Source of the DNA: Oscillospiraceae bacterium
Lineage (GTDB): Bacteria > Bacillota > Clostridia > Oscillospirales > Oscillospiraceae
Length of the DNA stretch: 25,151 nt
Assembly: GCA_009776905.1 (NCBI GenBank)
Contig: WRMX01000005.1
Coordinates: forward strand, 1-25,151
Direction of reading: 5' to 3'
Shown here: positions 23,252-25,151 of the stretch, one piece after another
Position numbering within the stretch: position 1 is the first letter of the stretch
Layout of the letters: each line of letters starts with the position of its first letter
The notes under the pieces: generated by a model
What the model was told of the DNA's origin: nothing
Database searches by the model: none
What the model saw: only the letters and a program-made list of their open reading frames with translations
Position numbers and translations under genes: made by a program

Positions 23252-24776
23252 TGCGGGCAGGATCCGCCATTCGATTACGAACAAGCTTAACAGGAAGTTA
23301 TTTTTTCGCCTCGTCGGACTGTTTATTTCGATCGACGTAATCATTATAATAATCGCTTGCGTCGGGCTTTGGATATACAGCGAACGCAAGATCGTCGACG
23401 CGGTCGCCGTGCTCGACGGCCACGAATTGCCGGAGGATGGCGCGTGGCTCGGGCTCGCGGGGCTAAGCATAGAAAAATCGCCTGCTGGCGACGCGGTTTC
23501 GAGCTATGAGGAGGCTTGGCCGTTTCCCGGGCGCGGCATCCATGACCGTATGGAAGATATATACCACAGGGGATTCCGCGTTCATGGCGGCAGCCTCAAC
23601 AATGCATTGCGCAGCGTAGAATATGTCATCGTAATCAAAAGCGGCGATGTCATATATACCATTGCGCAGAACGTGGGCGCATTCGTCCTGTATTTCTTCT
23701 ATTTATACGCAATATTGCTTGCGTATGAGCTGCTGTCGCTGATGTCGCGCTCATTCGGCGACAGGCGGCTGGTCCGACGCACGCTCGACCCGATATCGGA
23801 GCTCGCGCGCGCCGCGCAGAGCCTCAACGAGGTCAATAGGCAGCTCGACCATGAGATGACGATGGCGCTGGCGGGGAGGCTCGACGGCATCGACGCGGGC
23901 AGGCTCGATACGCGCATCCCTGTCGACGAATTGCAGGAGGAGCTGAAGAACGTCGCCGTTGCTATAAACGGCATGCTCGACCGCATCAACGAGTCCTATG
24001 CTGCGCAGGCGCGTTTTGTTTCCGACGCATCGCATGAGCTGCGCACGCCGATCGCGGTCATTCAAGGTTATGCGAACTTGCTCGACCGTTGGGGCAAGGA
24101 GGATGAAAAGGCTTTGTCCGAGTCCGTCAATGCGATCAAGGACGAGGCGGATAATATGAAGGGGCTCGTGGAGCAGTTGCTGTTTCTGGCTCGCGGTGAC
24201 AGCAACAGGATTCGTTTGTCGGAGGAGAGGTTCGGCCTGCGCGAGCTTGTCGAGGAGGTCGCAGGGGAGGCGAGGATGCTCGATGACGGACGCGATATCG
24301 TCACGTCGTGCGGAGCCGTCGATATTGTCGCGGACAGGGCGCTGATCAAGCAGGCTTTGCGCATACTCGTCGATAATGCTGTCAAATATACGGACATCGG
24401 CGGCGAAATCAAAATCGCCGTTGAAAGGGACGAGGAGTCGGCGCGGTTAATGGTTTCGGACACCGGAATCGGGATCAGCCCGACTACGTTGCCGCACGTT
24501 TTTGACAGGTTTGTCAGGGCGGACGAGTCGCGCGCGCGGGCGACCGGCGGCGCGGGGCTTGGCTTGTCCATCGCGCAGTGGATCGCTTCGCGGCACAACG
24601 GGTATATCGATATCCTCAGCCGCGAGGGCGTTGGGACGCGCATTTCGCTCGTGCTGCCTGCGGCGCCTGATGTGCCGGAGGTTGCTGATGCTGCCGTTGC
24701 CGTTGACGCTGCTATTGCTGCTACGGCGGCGCCTGATGTGCTGGAGGTTGTTGATGAGCCGGTCGTGATTGATTGA
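23229..24776 (+). CDS. Membrane sensor histidine kinase
   Basis: A 515-aa kinase, partner of the preceding regulator. Membrane helix 1 is at about residues 20-48 (LFISIDVIIIIIACVGLWIY), an extracellular sensor region follows to about 145, and helix 2 is near 146-175. A HAMP-like linker precedes the HisKA domain with H269 in SHELRTPIAVIQ. The ATPase domain shows N in VDNAVKY, DTGIGI and GAGLGLSIAQ. After LVLPA comes an Ala/Val/Asp-rich tail of about 35 residues with an in-frame 66-bp duplication (GGCGCCTGATGTGC at 24662 and 24728). The start ATG lies inside the junction repeat. Confidence 0.94.
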   Translation: MNKQRQTDAGRIRHSITNKLNRKLFFRLVGLFISIDVIIIIIACVGLWIYSERKIVDAVAVLDGHELPEDGAWLGLAGLSIEKSPAGDAVSSYEEAWPFPGRGIHDRMEDIYHRGFRVHGGSLNNALRSVEYVIVIKSGDVIYTIAQNVGAFVLYFFYLYAILLAYELLSLMSRSFGDRRLVRRTLDPISELARAAQSLNEVNRQLDHEMTMALAGRLDGIDAGRLDTRIPVDELQEELKNVAVAINGMLDRINESYAAQARFVSDASHELRTPIAVIQGYANLLDRWGKEDEKALSESVNAIKDEADNMKGLVEQLLFLARGDSNRIRLSEERFGLRELVEEVAGEARMLDDGRDIVTSCGAVDIVADRALIKQALRILVDNAVKYTDIGGEIKIAVERDEESARLMVSDTGIGISPTTLPHVFDRFVRADESRARATGGAGLGLSIAQWIASRHNGYIDILSREGVGTRISLVLPAAPDVPEVADAAVAVDAAIAATAAPDVLEVVDEPVVID

Positions 24777-24814
24777 AAATTCATAAAAATATGTAGAATT
24801 TTGTACGAGTACCT

Positions 24815-24822
24815 GATATAAT
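24815..24822 (+). promoter_or_regulatory. -10 promoter directly before element D
   Basis: TGATATAAT (24814-24822) matches an extended -10 box and ends four bases before the 5' hairpin of copy D begins. Transcription would start at or within the first bases of the hairpin. Confidence 0.5.
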
Positions 24823-24826
24823 ATAT

Positions 24827-25043
24827 TAGTGCCTTAGCAACTCGCAACACAAACAAATAACAAGATAGCTTCAATTGCTAAGGCACTATCGCCGCGCGAA
24901 GCGCGGTGCGCAGCGGAGCTGCGTGAGGGACAAGCGAGTAGGGCGAACTTCCACCCCACGAAACTCTGTTTCGCGGGGACCCCGGAAGATTTCGCCCGTA
25001 AGCGAGCTGTCCCGATGGGTTGTGGGCGCAGCCCACGTTAGGT
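24827..25043 (+). repeat. Structured dispersed element, copy D (type I arm), complete
   Basis: 5' hairpin: arms 24827-24840 and 24875-24888, 14 perfect pairs, loop with AACACAAACAAATAACAAGA. GC hairpin CCGCGCGAAGCGCGG (24892-24906) and CGCAGC/GCTGCG (24909-24923) follow. The central arm is nested: GGGACA (24927) with TGTCCC (25008), GGGCGAA/TTCGCCC, CTTCC/GGAAG and CCCCACGAAA/TTTCGCGGGG. Terminal hairpin GTGGGC/GCCCAC (25022-25036) is followed by GTTAGGT. No ORF. It occupies most of the gap 24777-25080; the remainder is the -10 box upstream and the next gene's leader. Confidence 0.85.
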
Positions 25044-25080
25044 ACATTATTTTTACATTATTTTAGTTTGGAGGGGCGTT

Positions 25081-25151
25081 ATGAAAATCGAACTGTCGGA
25101 AATGGAATTCAGGCGTCTTTTAGATATGACATATATCGGGAACTGGATACT
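25081..25151 (+). CDS. Start of a hypothetical protein (cut by window end)
   Basis: Only 23 codons are visible, beginning MKIELSEMEFRRLLDMTY. TTGGAGGGG lies at a normal distance before the ATG, which supports a real gene. I cannot assign a family from this fragment. Confidence 0.6.
   Translation, partial: MKIELSEMEFRRLLDMTYIGNWI

Noticed and set aside
24827..25043. Element as an integron attC array or a group II intron
   Set aside because: No integrase is present, the copies are far apart and in both orientations, and neither attC core sites nor a domain V hairpin is seen.
1..25043. Copies A and D as terminal inverted repeats of one large transposon spanning the window
   Set aside because: They are inverted and similar, but copies B and C lie between them, the content is ordinary chromosomal genes and tRNAs, and there is no transposase.

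Overview
The window looks like a chromosomal segment of an anaerobic, butyrate-forming member of the Clostridia (Bacillota). The evidence is a phosphate butyryltransferase/butyrate kinase pair, a FldA/HadA-like class III CoA-transferase of the kind used in amino-acid fermentation, a YuxH-like GGDEF/HDOD signalling protein, Shine-Dalgarno sites of the GGAGG type, sigma-A-like promoters and tRNA genes with encoded CCA. Base composition is mid-range. I cannot name the genus from sequence alone.

Layout. 1-167: copy A of a dispersed structured element. 299-892: a protein with two copies of a cysteine-rich domain. 1002-3535: an overlapping pair, D-Ala-D-Ala/D-Ser ligase and alanine/serine racemase. 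3688-3871: element copy B. 3919-4332: unknown protein. 4520-9676: a three-gene ABC operon (ATPase with a DAx repeat tail, a large anchored extracellular CARDB-like protein, a MacB/FtsX-like permease). 9774-10592: amidohydrolase. 10607-12045 (minus): a decayed defence island downstream of tRNA-Ser, holding an S8 peptidase/HsdS scar, an intact-looking MNT/HEPN pair and a frameshifted membrane-protein remnant. 12150-12751: divergent tRNA-Ser(GCU) and tRNA-Leu(UAA); the leader of the latter carries a 73-bp tandem repeat. 12925-15068 (minus): ptb-buk. 15279-17399 (minus): PAS-GGDEF-EAL-HDOD protein. 17817-19403: CoA-transferase and ABM-domain protein. 19660-21411: Na/Pi cotransporter with PhoU-like tail. 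21551-22126: UBA-like/DUF4342-like protein. 22166-22355: element copy C. 22474-24776: response regulator and histidine kinase. 24827-25043: element copy D. 25081 to the end: start of a further gene.

Two themes stand out. First, at least four copies (A-D) and one eroded copy (E) of a 180-220 bp element share one architecture: a 5' hairpin whose arms differ between copies but stay paired, a conserved A-rich loop near AACACWAACAAATARCAAGA, a GC hairpin, one of two interchangeable central arms, and a terminal hairpin usually followed by GTTAGGT. This looks like a structured RNA or a non-autonomous mobile element; I know no family that matches it. Second, the genome seems prone to short tandem duplication. 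Units that are multiples of three expand inside genes (racemase, ABC ATPase tail, kinase tail; a compositionally similar insert in Ptb), while units that are not multiples of three sit beyond the stop codons of three genes.

All assignments are by eye; no alignment, folding or database search was run.
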